DNA of 64,000 nt from Cellulosimicrobium protaetiae (GTDB lineage Bacteria; Actinomycetota; Actinomycetes; Actinomycetales; Cellulomonadaceae): assembly GCF_009708005.2 (NCBI RefSeq), contig NZ_CP052757.1, positions 1,612,001 through 1,676,000 on the forward strand, written 5' to 3'. Shown here in pieces: positions 43,201-51,200 of this stretch. How positions within the stretch are numbered: the stretch's first letter is position 1; each line of letters starts with the position of its first letter. Under the pieces are notes generated by a model, which saw only the letters and a program-made list of their open reading frames with translations, was not told the origin of the DNA and ran no database searches. The translations under genes and the position numbers were made by a program.

Positions 43201-43610
43201 CCGGGCGCCTGCCCGACGGCTCCGTCGACGAGGCGCCCGCGGTCGAGGTCACGACGGACGGCCCGCGCACGATCGACCGTGTCGCCGTCGCGACGGCCGG
43301 CATCCGCTGCTGCACGTCGGGTCTTCGGGACTACACCGTCTCCGTCCGGACGCCCGACGGCGCGTGGCACGACGTCGCGCAACCGACCGACCAGTTCTTC
43401 GACCGCGTCGCGCTGTTCTCGTTCGACCCGGTCGAGGTGACGGCGGTACGTGTCTCCCTCCCGATGACGACCGAGCGCGACGTGCCCGTGCTCGCCGCGA
43501 ACTACTCGGGCATCGTCGGCGGTCTGCACCCGGACTTCATCCCGCTCGCCACGGAGAGCGAGTGGATCGCGACGATCAGCGCGGTCCGGGCGTGGGAGCC
43601 CGCGAGGTGA
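40227..43610 (+). CDS. Secreted clan GH-A glycoside hydrolase with C-terminal discoidin-like domain
   Basis: A 1127-residue exported protein. Residues 1-45 carry R-R-R-D before a hydrophobic segment (signal peptide or anchor). About 60-440 is beta-propeller-like. About 445-550 is a beta-sandwich. About 570-850 is a TIM barrel of clan GH-A: acid/base E677 in W-N-E-P-N-N, I-G-I-H-P-Y, and nucleophile-type E781 in W-D-T-E-T-G-W-W. The barrel resembles GH39/PslG-like enzymes. About 980-1120 looks like an F5/8-type (discoidin) domain. ATG 40227 is chosen to open the signal sequence downstream of the -10 at 40173; no strong Shine-Dalgarno. Divergent from the exporter operon, so it may trim the exported polymer. 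Confidence 0.8.
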   Translation: MTSHDDDGVRPARRRDVTAVSGAIAAVLGVAAAVVVGGAGPTATTGASDAFTASPVPASAPVTQQGVLPLCGFPLLGQVTDDGVANRDLDGIRAVVDDVVTVADGRLVTFRVLDGSAYVLEWDREATYTVTRYDLGTGDVVATTPVELEWDGTSETFSTDSFEVDADGSVYLLDTLMQRRDLLKVAPDGSTTWTATVPDGEHTTGGLLDLYGTVRWTVDGRTVVGVQEAGDVLHEVSGDGDLLTSVPFDGAVLAQLPDGTALVQTDVRDGDRRTVDLRAVGPDGDDPDLHLGASWVRGRAFGVPRVPWLDDTTGATTGPSAGPEDDGLVVADENLGFRWWASDGVFRGVWPDTHKDLEQPFALWESTPVLRDGTAGDAPYYVLTHGEDGGFSITEITAERMAYQLGAPVKYNAANEELFGGLGLGAGLLVDVPYGVFPDGTAPRVVAAFDDAWGASAGTYRLRYQVRGDPRVWDPVAGEETVVDLPADGGELPLVLPPTRPGVYEVDAALVDAATGEPVSGTCLRYTVAAPGSGLDPAALADGADWGGAGPLRGVQLADQLGVGSHRTQLDFGAIVPDPTAEPDADALVWDSLPNAAFAPDEEEGEEPADVDPFAELTAAAALAEETGVILTLQLGSGGEAEQAAVEAGTWEGWAREIVAAVHERAPQVRYWQPWNEPNNTGYEDAAAYEEEVGAPFAAGARAASRDVLVVGGNTLGIEPAWWADLVAAGGCDSLDAIGIHPYTGLNRSWEEEGFSVEGAELDDLREAVSACGDVPVWDTETGWWSDGVANFWAGGSDAVRKLLWYGLEGVDEWTYFFSEGGFGEAGNSWSLLQYGQYVKPAGAAFAASAPFLGGFGAPETVETGTPGVHALRAPGTGDRGGAELLALWSEDLSTSVRLAAPGGAVTVTARDQFGAERGLEVPAGGVEVPVNGAPVLLVAPAGTGLAVEPVEAFGEDVLEGRPATATSTHEEANDADVVTSGTFAVREPWRSGRLPDGSVDEAPAVEVTTDGPRTIDRVAVATAGIRCCTSGLRDYTVSVRTPDGAWHDVAQPTDQFFDRVALFSFDPVEVTAVRVSLPMTTERDVPVLAANYSGIVGGLHPDFIPLATESEWIATISAVRAWEPAR

Positions 43611-43654
43611 GGGTCCGTCCGGGACGGGCTGGTGCCTCGCGGCCCGCGGGACGG

Positions 43655-44731
43655 TCAGCCGCGTGCGGCGACGGCGCGCCAGATCTCCGCGTGCTGGGCG
43701 GCGCTGCGCTCCCACGTGAACGTCGCGGCGCGCTCGCGGCCACGACCCACCAGGGTCTCGACCTCGGCGTCCCGCGTCGTCACCCACAGCAGCCCCTCGG
43801 CGAGGCTCGCGCCGTCGGGCTCGGCGAGGACGCCGCCGTCGCCCACGACCTCAGGCAGCGAGCTCGTCCGCGCCGCGACCACGGGGACCCCGGCCGCCAT
43901 GGCCTCCAGCGCGGGGAGCCCGAACCCCTCGTAGCGCGACGGCACGACGACGGCCGCCGCGCCCGCGACGAGGCCCGGCATGAGCTCCGCGGGCAGCCGC
44001 CCGACGAGTCGCGTTCCCGGCAGCCCGCCGAACAGGTCCGTGCGGCGCGGGTGCGGGGGCCCGCTCATGACGAGCGTCAGGTCGGGCCGCGCCGAGCGGA
44101 CCGCGCGCCACGCGACGGCGAGCTCCTCGAGGTTCTTGCGCCGCGACGCGCCCCCGGCGTGCAGGACGTACGGGCCGTCCACCCCGAGCGTCGCGAGACG
44201 CTCGGCGGACAGCGGCTCGGCGGTGAAGTACACCGGGTCGACGCCGTTGTAGGCGACCGCGGGGCGCTCGGAGAGACCGAGGACGTCGGCGGCCTCGTCC
44301 GCGCTGAACTCGGACACGCACACGACGGCCGCCGCCCGGCGGACCTCCTCGGCCGCGGCGCGCACCGGCGCGGACTCGTCGTCGTAGCGCCACGACACGA
44401 CGTCCTGCACGGTCACGACGTCGCGCGTCGGGTGCGGCGGCAGGTCGAGCCCCACCCGGTGCACGACGGCGCCGCGCGGGTACACGGCGCGGCCGACGGC
44501 CCGGCGCAGGGCGGGGCCGGCGCCGGAGAGGCGGCCGAGCGGGAGCCGGTGCGTCCCGGCGAGCGGCGAGCGCAGCGAGCGGAAGACGGCCCGGTCGACG
44601 GACCACGCGCCGGTCACGTCGGCGGGACCGTCCGCGAGCGCCGTCGCGGCACGCGCCGCGACCTCCTCCTGGTACACCTGGGCCCCCATGGGGACCTCGA
44701 CGGCGACGGTCGCCACGACGAGCTGCGGCAT
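43655..44731 (-). CDS. GT4-family glycosyltransferase
   Basis: A 358-residue GT-B enzyme. V-V-A-T-V-A-V-E-V-P-M-G-A-Q-V-Y opens it, with V-T-V-Q-D-V-V-S-W, N-G-V-D-P-V-Y-F, V-L-H-A-G-G-A-S-R-R-K-N and P-S-R-Y-E-G-F-G-L-P-A-L-E-A-M-A-A-G (donor motif). ATG 44731 is chosen because it starts the domain, has GGGGGAG upstream, and lies downstream of the -10 at 44811-44816; a frame start at 44812 would lie before the predicted transcript. Two TTCACCC-like half-sites 11 bp apart stand 33 and 44 bp from that -10. Confidence 0.87.
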   Translation of the reverse strand: MPQLVVATVAVEVPMGAQVYQEEVAARAATALADGPADVTGAWSVDRAVFRSLRSPLAGTHRLPLGRLSGAGPALRRAVGRAVYPRGAVVHRVGLDLPPHPTRDVVTVQDVVSWRYDDESAPVRAAAEEVRRAAAVVCVSEFSADEAADVLGLSERPAVAYNGVDPVYFTAEPLSAERLATLGVDGPYVLHAGGASRRKNLEELAVAWRAVRSARPDLTLVMSGPPHPRRTDLFGGLPGTRLVGRLPAELMPGLVAGAAAVVVPSRYEGFGLPALEAMAAGVPVVAARTSSLPEVVGDGGVLAEPDGASLAEGLLWVTTRDAEVETLVGRGRERAATFTWERSAAQHAEIWRAVAARG

Positions 44732-44799
44732 CGGGAGGCTCCCCCTCGGGGCGTGGTGCGCGGCGGGTGCGCGACGGTCGGCGCGACCGGAACGGTCGG

Positions 44800-44866
44800 T
44801 AGAGTGGCCCACTCTAGTGGCGCCGACGCCCGGCCGGACCTGCGGGAGCGGGTGATGAACGGGTGA
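44800..44866. promoter_or_regulatory. Symmetric bidirectional -10 and paired TCACCC half-sites
   Basis: TAGAGTGG-C-CCACTCTA (44800-44816) is an 8+1+8 inverted repeat that places a TAGAGT -10 on each strand, serving the two divergent GT4 genes. To the right, GGGTGA at 44850-44855 and 44861-44866 are direct repeats 11 bp apart. On the minus strand they read TCACCC, 33 and 44 bp from the minus -10. Confidence 0.5.
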
Positions 44867-44910
44867 TCGTGGAGGGGTCGCGGGACGTCCCGCGAGAGGG
44901 TGAGGGACCC

Positions 44911-46122
44911 ATGGCAGGGCGCCGTCGCGTGGCTCTGGTCGCGAGCTCGTTCGAACCGCACACGGGCGGTGTCGAGTCGCACGTGCGGCACGTCGCGCGC
45001 GTGCTGGCCGCGCGCGGCACGCCGGTGGAGGTCTGGACGGTCGACCGCGGCGAGCACCTGGGCACGCGCCGCGTCGACGGCGTCCTCGTGCGCTACCTGC
45101 CCACGCCGCAGCCGTCGAGCAGGCCGGGCGACGTCGCCCGGTTCGCCCTCGCCGCGCCCGGGGCCGCGCTCGCGTGGGGCCGGGCCTTCCGGTCCTTCCG
45201 GCCCGACGTCCTGCACGTGCAGTGCTTCGGCCCCAACGGCGCGTACGCGCTCGGCCTGCGCACGCTCACGCGCACCCCGCTCGTCGTCAGCTCGCACGGG
45301 GAGACGTTCGCCGACGACTACGCCGTGTTCGAGCACTCGCGACTGCTGCGGTCGGCGCTGGAGCGGTCGATCGGCGTCGCGGGCGCGGTGACGGGGTGCT
45401 CGCGCGTCGTCGCGGACGACCTCGTCCGGTTCGGCGCCGAGGACGCCGTCGTCGTCCCGAACGGCGTCGACCTGACGGGCCACGACCCGAAGAGCAGCAC
45501 GGAGAGCGGCACCCGGGCCGCGCCGCCCGCCGGGGCGGGACCGGCCGAGCCCGTGGTGGTCGCGGTGGGACGCATCGAGCACGTCAAGGGCTTCGACCTG
45601 CTCGTGGACGCGTTCGCCGCGTCGCCTCTGCGCGAGCGAGCGCGTCTCGTGGTCGTCGGCGACGGGAGCGAGGCGGGTGCGCTGCGCCGCCGGGTGACGT
45701 CCGCGGGCCTCCAGGACCGCGTGGACCTTCCCGGGCGGCTCGACCCCGCGGAGGTGGCGGCCCGGCTCGCGGCCGCCGACGTCGTCGTCGTGCCCAGCAG
45801 GGCGGACGCCGCACCGCTCGTCGTCCTCGAGGCCTGGCGGTCGGGCCGGCCCCTCGTCGCGACCGTGCGCGGCGGACCGCCGGAGATCGTCACGGACGGC
45901 GTCGACGGCGTGCTCGTCGACCCGCAGGACACGACGGCGCTCGCGGGCGCCGTGCTCGGTCTGCTCGACGACCCGGCGCGCGCGGCCCGCATCGGGGCGG
46001 CGGGACGCCGGCGGGTCGAGGACTTCACGTGGGAGCGTGTCGTCGACCGGTACGAGGGTCTCTACGCGGGCCTCGGCGCGGCCGGCGGGGCGGGCGGGGC
46101 TACGTCGTCGTCGGGAGGCTGA
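44911..46122 (+). CDS. GT4-family glycosyltransferase
   Basis: A 403-residue GT-B enzyme. V-A-L-V-A-S-S-F-E-P-H-T-G-G-V-E-S-H opens it; S-S-H-G-E-T-F-A-D-D, V-V-P-N-G-V-D-L, V-A-V-G-R-I-E-H-V-K-G-F and P-S-R-A-D-A-A-P-L-V-V-L-E-A-W-R-S-G follow. The donor motif has A-D-A-A-P in place of E-G-F-G, so donor choice may differ from its neighbours. ATG 44911 is chosen because GAGGGTGAGGGA precedes it; an in-frame GTG at 44863 would add 16 residues. The last 61 bp overlap the convergent PAP2 gene. Confidence 0.86.
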   Translation: MAGRRRVALVASSFEPHTGGVESHVRHVARVLAARGTPVEVWTVDRGEHLGTRRVDGVLVRYLPTPQPSSRPGDVARFALAAPGAALAWGRAFRSFRPDVLHVQCFGPNGAYALGLRTLTRTPLVVSSHGETFADDYAVFEHSRLLRSALERSIGVAGAVTGCSRVVADDLVRFGAEDAVVVPNGVDLTGHDPKSSTESGTRAAPPAGAGPAEPVVVAVGRIEHVKGFDLLVDAFAASPLRERARLVVVGDGSEAGALRRRVTSAGLQDRVDLPGRLDPAEVAARLAAADVVVVPSRADAAPLVVLEAWRSGRPLVATVRGGPPEIVTDGVDGVLVDPQDTTALAGAVLGLLDDPARAARIGAAGRRRVEDFTWERVVDRYEGLYAGLGAAGGAGGATSSSGG

Positions 46123-46778
46123 CCCGCGACGGGCACCGGGTCGTCGTCAGGCGGGGTGGACGGGCTGCCGTCGCCGGGGGAGACGGCCCGGGGGACGTCG
46201 AGCAGCCACGCCACGGCGATCGCGACCGCCGCGGCGACCAGCAGGGAGCCGACCACGTCGCTCGGCCGGTGCGCGTACGTCACGACGGACGCGAACGCCG
46301 CGACCGCGGTGGCGCCGAGCCCGACCCAGCCGGCGAGGGACCGGGAGGCGGGCCACGGCCACAGGAGCCAGATCGCGACGCACAGCCCGCCGACCACCGC
46401 GACGTGCCCGCTCGGGAACGTCTGGTGGGCGTAGCCGAACCCGCCGAGGTCGGGGCGCACGAGGACCGCGCGCAGGCCGAGGGCGATCCCGACGGTCCCG
46501 AGCACCACGAGGAGGGCCGCGACGAGGTCGCGCCACGCGCGGCGCACGATCGCGACCACGCCGAGCACCGCGACGACGCCCGCGCACACGACGGGAAGCC
46601 CCCGGCGCAGGGCACCGGCGGTCCCGAGGCCGACGTCGTGGAGCGGGGCGACGGTCCGGAACACGCCCGCGTCGGCCTGCTGGCCCGCGGCGGTGAGGTG
46701 GGACGCCGCCCAGAGCGCGACGAACGCGAGGACGAGCAGGAGGATCAGGGTGGCGGCGGCCCGAGGACGCTCACCCAT
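46062..46778 (-). CDS. PAP2-family membrane phosphatase
   Basis: A 238-residue protein with about six TM helices. Lipid phosphatase motifs are intact: L-R-A-V-L-V-R-P (KX6RP-like), the catalytic P-S-G-H (about residue 125) and T-Y-A-H-R-P-S-D-V-V (SRX5HX3D-like). The C-terminal 35 residues are Pro/Asp-rich and cytosolic. It would dephosphorylate a lipid such as undecaprenyl pyrophosphate, recycling the carrier freed by glycan polymerisation, or another phospholipid. ATG 46778 overlaps the acyltransferase stop by 8 nt, so both are one operon. Confidence 0.88.
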   Translation of the reverse strand: MGERPRAAATLILLLVLAFVALWAASHLTAAGQQADAGVFRTVAPLHDVGLGTAGALRRGLPVVCAGVVAVLGVVAIVRRAWRDLVAALLVVLGTVGIALGLRAVLVRPDLGGFGYAHQTFPSGHVAVVGGLCVAIWLLWPWPASRSLAGWVGLGATAVAAFASVVTYAHRPSDVVGSLLVAAAVAIAVAWLLDVPRAVSPGDGSPSTPPDDDPVPVAGQPPDDDVAPPAPPAAPRPA

Positions 46779-47955
46779 CGTCGTCCCTCACGACCGCGGG
46801 TTCCGGGGCGGGGGAGTCGGTGGGCCCGCGCCGCCTGGTCCGCACGAGCGCCGCCCGCAGGGTGTGCCGGTCCACGTCCTTGAGCCGGGTCGCCCAGTGC
46901 ATCGCCGGTGTCTCGACCCAGCGGTGGAGGATCGCCGCGGCCCCGAACGCCACCGCGCCGGCGACGACGTAGGCCGCGAGCGCCCCCGCCGCCGACTCTC
47001 CCGTGACCTTGTAGGCACCGGCCATCACCGTGTCGACGACCGGGAGGTGCACGAGGTAGAGCGAGTAGGAGAGCGTCCCGAGGTAGAGCACCGCGCGCGG
47101 CGGTCGCCACGACATCGTGCGGGTGACGAGGAGCGCGAGGATCGTCACGCCGGTGAGCCACGCGAACCAGTGGCTGCCCCAGGGGTCGGCCACCGGGGCC
47201 CAGAGCGTCACCGCGAGGCACCAGAGGCCGACGACCGCGGACGCGGCGACCACGACGGCGAACGGGAGCCTGCCGATCATGAACCAGGCGACGACGGCGC
47301 CGTAGCAGAACATCCACCACGTCCCGATGAACCAGGGCCCGCCGTCGGTCCCGAGGAAGGGGAGCGCCAGGGACACGACGCCGAGGGCGATCGCCGCGAC
47401 GCTGACCGCGAGCCCACGTGCCGCGGTGCGTGCCGGGCCCGGGAGCACGCGTCCGGTGATCCAGACGAGGAGGACGACGACGAGGTAGAACTGGACCTCC
47501 AGGCAGAGCGTCCAGGCGACGGCGAGGACGGGCTCGGCGCCGACGATGTCCTGGAGGTAGACCATGTTGAGCAGGACGTCGCCCGCCGAGAACGACCGGG
47601 TCTCGAGCCCGGGCACGAGTCGTTCCAGGCCCGAGAGCGCGACGACGACGGCGATCATCACGTAGTACGGGGGGTCGAGCCGCACCTGTCGGCGGAGGGC
47701 GAACCGCGCGCCGTCGCGCGCCCGGGTACCGAGGTCGCGCGTCGTGTACGCGATGACGAACCCCGAGATCACGAAGAACACCGCGACGCCGCTCCGCGCC
47801 AGGTCCGACACCGTGACCCAGAACGCGGGGAAGGTGGCCGCGAGGACGTCGGCCTGCGGCGGGCTGCGGAACAGGTGGAAGAGGAGCACCGAGACGGATG
47901 CGGCCCCGCGCATCGCGTCGATGGGCAGGAACCGGCCGGCGGGTGGTGGCTTCAT
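46771..47955 (-). CDS. Acyltransferase-3 (OafA/YrhL-like) membrane O-acyltransferase
   Basis: A 394-residue integral membrane protein with about ten TM helices. Family landmarks: I-D-A-M-R-G-A-A-S-V-S-V-L-L-F-H at the start (R-G and catalytic-type His), V-F-F-V-I-S-G-F-V-I (S-G-F), W-T-L-C-L-E-V-Q-F-Y (the W-S-L-x-x-E-x-x-F-Y motif), and Y-S-L-Y-L-V-H-L-P. It would O-acylate a surface glycan. ATG 47955 follows GGGGAGGCG. First gene of the two-gene operon with the PAP2 phosphatase. It is the right-hand end of the polysaccharide locus. Confidence 0.9.
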   Translation of the reverse strand: MKPPPAGRFLPIDAMRGAASVSVLLFHLFRSPPQADVLAATFPAFWVTVSDLARSGVAVFFVISGFVIAYTTRDLGTRARDGARFALRRQVRLDPPYYVMIAVVVALSGLERLVPGLETRSFSAGDVLLNMVYLQDIVGAEPVLAVAWTLCLEVQFYLVVVLLVWITGRVLPGPARTAARGLAVSVAAIALGVVSLALPFLGTDGGPWFIGTWWMFCYGAVVAWFMIGRLPFAVVVAASAVVGLWCLAVTLWAPVADPWGSHWFAWLTGVTILALLVTRTMSWRPPRAVLYLGTLSYSLYLVHLPVVDTVMAGAYKVTGESAAGALAAYVVAGAVAFGAAAILHRWVETPAMHWATRLKDVDRHTLRAALVRTRRRGPTDSPAPEPAVVRDDDG

Positions 47956-48068
47956 CGGCTCGCCTCCCCGTGCGCGCGGGCGGCCGGGCGGCCGTCGACA
48001 ACGAGTGTGCCGCCGGAGGGGCGGACGGCACCAGGGTTCGCGCCCGGGACGGTCGCGGCACGCGCGGA

Positions 48069-48121
48069 TTTCACCCGGGGCACCGGCGGCTGCGGGCGCC
48101 GTGGGTGGCGGGGCGTACGCT
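48069..48121 (+). promoter_or_regulatory. mfd upstream region with TTTCACCC element and -10
   Basis: In the 340-bp gap before mfd, ATTTCACCCGGGG (TTTCACCC 48069-48076) and a TACGCT -10-like hexamer (48116-48121) are seen, 39 bp apart. That spacing is out of phase with the other sites, so function here is doubtful. The rest of the gap (47956-48068, 48122-48295) holds no gene that I can support. Confidence 0.3.
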
Positions 48122-48295
48122 GGTCGCGTCGTCTCGCACGGCACCAGCCCGGACCTGCTCGCCCCTCGGAGAGCCTCGGTCCGGGCCGTTCGTGCTGCCC
48201 CGTCGTGTCCGCTGCCCGTCTCCCGGCACCACCCGGCCCGCCCCGCGCGCGGTCGCCGACGCTCCCGACCACCGTCCTCGGAGGGACCCCACCGC

Positions 48296-51200
48296 ATGAA
48301 CCTCACCGGCATCCTGCCCGCGCTGCTCGCCGACCCCGCCGCGTCGGCGGCGGTCGAGCACGTGCGCGCCCGCGGCGAGGCGGACGTGGTCGGCCCGGCA
48401 GGGGCTCGCCCGCCGCTGCTCGCGGCGATGACCGGCGCCCGCGCGACCGGCCCCGTGCCCGACGGCGACGGTACCGCCGGCGGTGACACCGCGCCGTCGG
48501 GCACGGCGTGGGCGGCGGGCTCGCGCCCGCTCGTCGTGGTGACCGCGACCGGGCGGGACGCCGACGAGCTCGCGGCGAGCGTGCGCGCGTACCTGCCGGA
48601 CGAGCTGGCGGACGTGGTCGCCGTCCTGCCGAGCTGGGAGACGCTGCCGCACGAGCGGCTGAGCCCGCGCGCGGACACCGTCGCCAAGCGCATCGCGGTG
48701 TTCCGCCGCCTCGCGCACCCGGACGCGGAGGTGGGGCTGTCGGGCCCCGTGCGCGTGCTCGTCATGCCCGTGCGCGCGCTCCTGCAGCCGGTCGTGGACG
48801 GGCTGGGCGAGCTCGAGCCGGTCGAGCTGCACGCCGGGTCGACGGCAGACCTCACCGACGTCGCGGAGCGCCTCGTCGCGGCGGCCTACACGCGCGTGGA
48901 CATGGTCGAGCGTCGCGGCGAGTTCGCGGTGCGCGGCGGCATCCTCGACGTGTTCCCGCCGACCGAGGACCACCCGTTGCGCGTCGAGTTCTGGGGCGAC
49001 GAGGTGTCGGAGATCCGCTGGTTCGCGGTCGCGGACCAGCGCAGCCTGGAGATCGCCGAGCACGGTCTGTGGGCGCCGCCGTGCCGCGAGATCCTGCTCA
49101 CCGAGTCGGTGCGGGCACGGGCCGCGGCGCTCGTCGAGGACCTGCCGGGGGCCACGGAGATGCTGGACAAGCTCGCGGCGGGCGTCGCGGTGGAGGGCAT
49201 GGAGTCGCTCGCGCCGGTCCTCGTGGACCGCATGGTGCCGGTGCTCGAGCTCGTCCCCGACGACGCGCTCCTGGTCGTGGACGACGCCGAGCGCGTGCGC
49301 CGCCGTGCCCACGACCTGGTCGCGACGACGGAGGAGTTCCTCGCCGCCGCGTGGACCGGCGCGGTGGCGGGCGGCAAGGCGCCGGTCGACCTGTCCGCGG
49401 CGTCGTTCGAGACGTTCGCCGAGGTGCGCGCGGTCGCGCAGCGCCGTGGGCTGGGCTGGTGGACGCTGTCGTCGTTCGCGCTCGACAACCCGGACCTCGA
49501 CGTGCCGACCGAGGTGGCCCCCGACGGAGGTGCGCGGGCCGCGGCCGGCGCGGGCGCGCCGACGGGCACGACGGCCGCGCACGTGGGGGAGACCGCCGAC
49601 GGCATCCCGACCTTCACGATCGGCGCGCGCGACGTCGAGTCCTACCGCGGCGACGTGTCACGGGCCCTCGACGACGTGCGCGGGCTCCAGCACGCAGGCT
49701 GGCGCCTCGTGCTCACGACCGAGGGGCACGGGCCCGCCAAGCGCATGGTCGAGCAGCTCGGCGCCGTCGACACGCCCGCGCGCCTCGTGCCGCGGCTCGA
49801 CGACGAGCCCGAGGGGGGCATCGTCCTCGTCACGCCGGCGATGGTCGGCAAGGGATTCGTCGCACCCGAGCTGCGCCTCGCCGTCTTCTCCGAGTCCGAC
49901 CTGACCGGCCGCGCGGGGACGAGCACGCGCGACATGCGCAAGATGCCGAGCCGGCGGCGCAACGTCGTCGACCCCTTGCAGCTCAAGGCGGGCGACTTCG
50001 TCGTGCACGAGCAGCACGGCGTGGGGCGGTTCGTCGAGCTCGTGCAGCGCACGCTCGGGACGGGCGGTAACGCCGCGACGCGCGAGTACCTCGTCATCGA
50101 GTACGCGTCGTCGAAGCGGGGCCAGCCCGGGGACCGGCTGTTCGTCCCGATGGACCAGCTCGACCAGGTCACCAAGTACACGGGCGGCGAGTCGCCGAGC
50201 CTCAACAAGATGGGCGGCGCGGACTGGTCGAAGACGAAGTCCCGGGCGCGCAAGCACGTCAAGGAGATCGCGGGCGAGCTCATCCGCCTGTACTCGGCGC
50301 GCATGGCGACGCAGGGCCACGCGTTCGGCGCCGACACGCCGTGGCAGCGCGAGCTCGAGGACGCGTTCGCGTACGTCGAGACGCCGGACCAGCTCGCGAC
50401 GATCGACGAGGTCAAGGCGGACATGGAGAAGACGGTCCCCATGGACCGGCTCGTGTGCGGCGACGTCGGCTACGGCAAGACGGAGATCGCGATCCGCGCG
50501 GCGTTCAAGGCGGTCCAGGACGGCAAGCAGGTTGCGGTGCTCGTGCCGACGACGCTCCTGGTCCAGCAGCACCTCGAGACGTTCTCCGAGCGGTACGCGG
50601 GCTTCCCCGTCACCGTGAAGGCGCTCTCGCGCTTCCAGACGGCCAAGGAGTCCGAGGAGACGATCGAGGGGCTGCGGCAGGGGAAGGTCGACGTCGTCAT
50701 CGGCACGCACCGGCTCATCACGGGCAGCATCCGGTTCAAGGACCTCGGGCTCGTCATCATCGACGAGGAGCAGCGGTTCGGCGTCGAGCACAAGGAGACG
50801 CTCAAGCAGCTCCGCACCAACGTGGACGTCCTCGCGATGTCCGCGACCCCGATCCCGCGCACGCTCGAGATGGCGGTCACGGGCATCCGCGAGATGTCGA
50901 CGCTCGCGACCCCGCCCGAGGAGCGCCACCCCGTCCTCACGTACGTGGGCGCGTACGAGGAGAAGCAGATCGCGGCGGCGCTGCGGCGCGAGCTGCTGCG
51001 CGAGGGCCAGGTGTTCTACGTGCACAACAAGGTCGAGACGATCGACCGGACGGCCCAGCGGCTGCGCGAGCTCGTGCCCGAGGCCCGGGTGGGCGTGGCG
51101 CACGGCAAGATGAACGAGAACCAGCTCGACCAGGTGATCCGGGCGTTCTGGGAGAAGGAGCTCGACGTCCTCGTCTGCACGACGATCATCGAGACCGGCC

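Noticed and set aside
39813-43787. Minus-strand frame of over 1300 codons opposite the GH-A hydrolase
   Set aside because: It spans the promoter gap and the wzt start and has composition typical of antisense shadows; the hydrolase on the + strand has catalytic motifs.
44812-44863. Longer starts for the two divergent GT4 genes (minus strand from 44812, plus strand from 44863)
   Set aside because: The minus one would start inside the -10 region. The plus one lacks a Shine-Dalgarno, whereas ATG 44911 has one.
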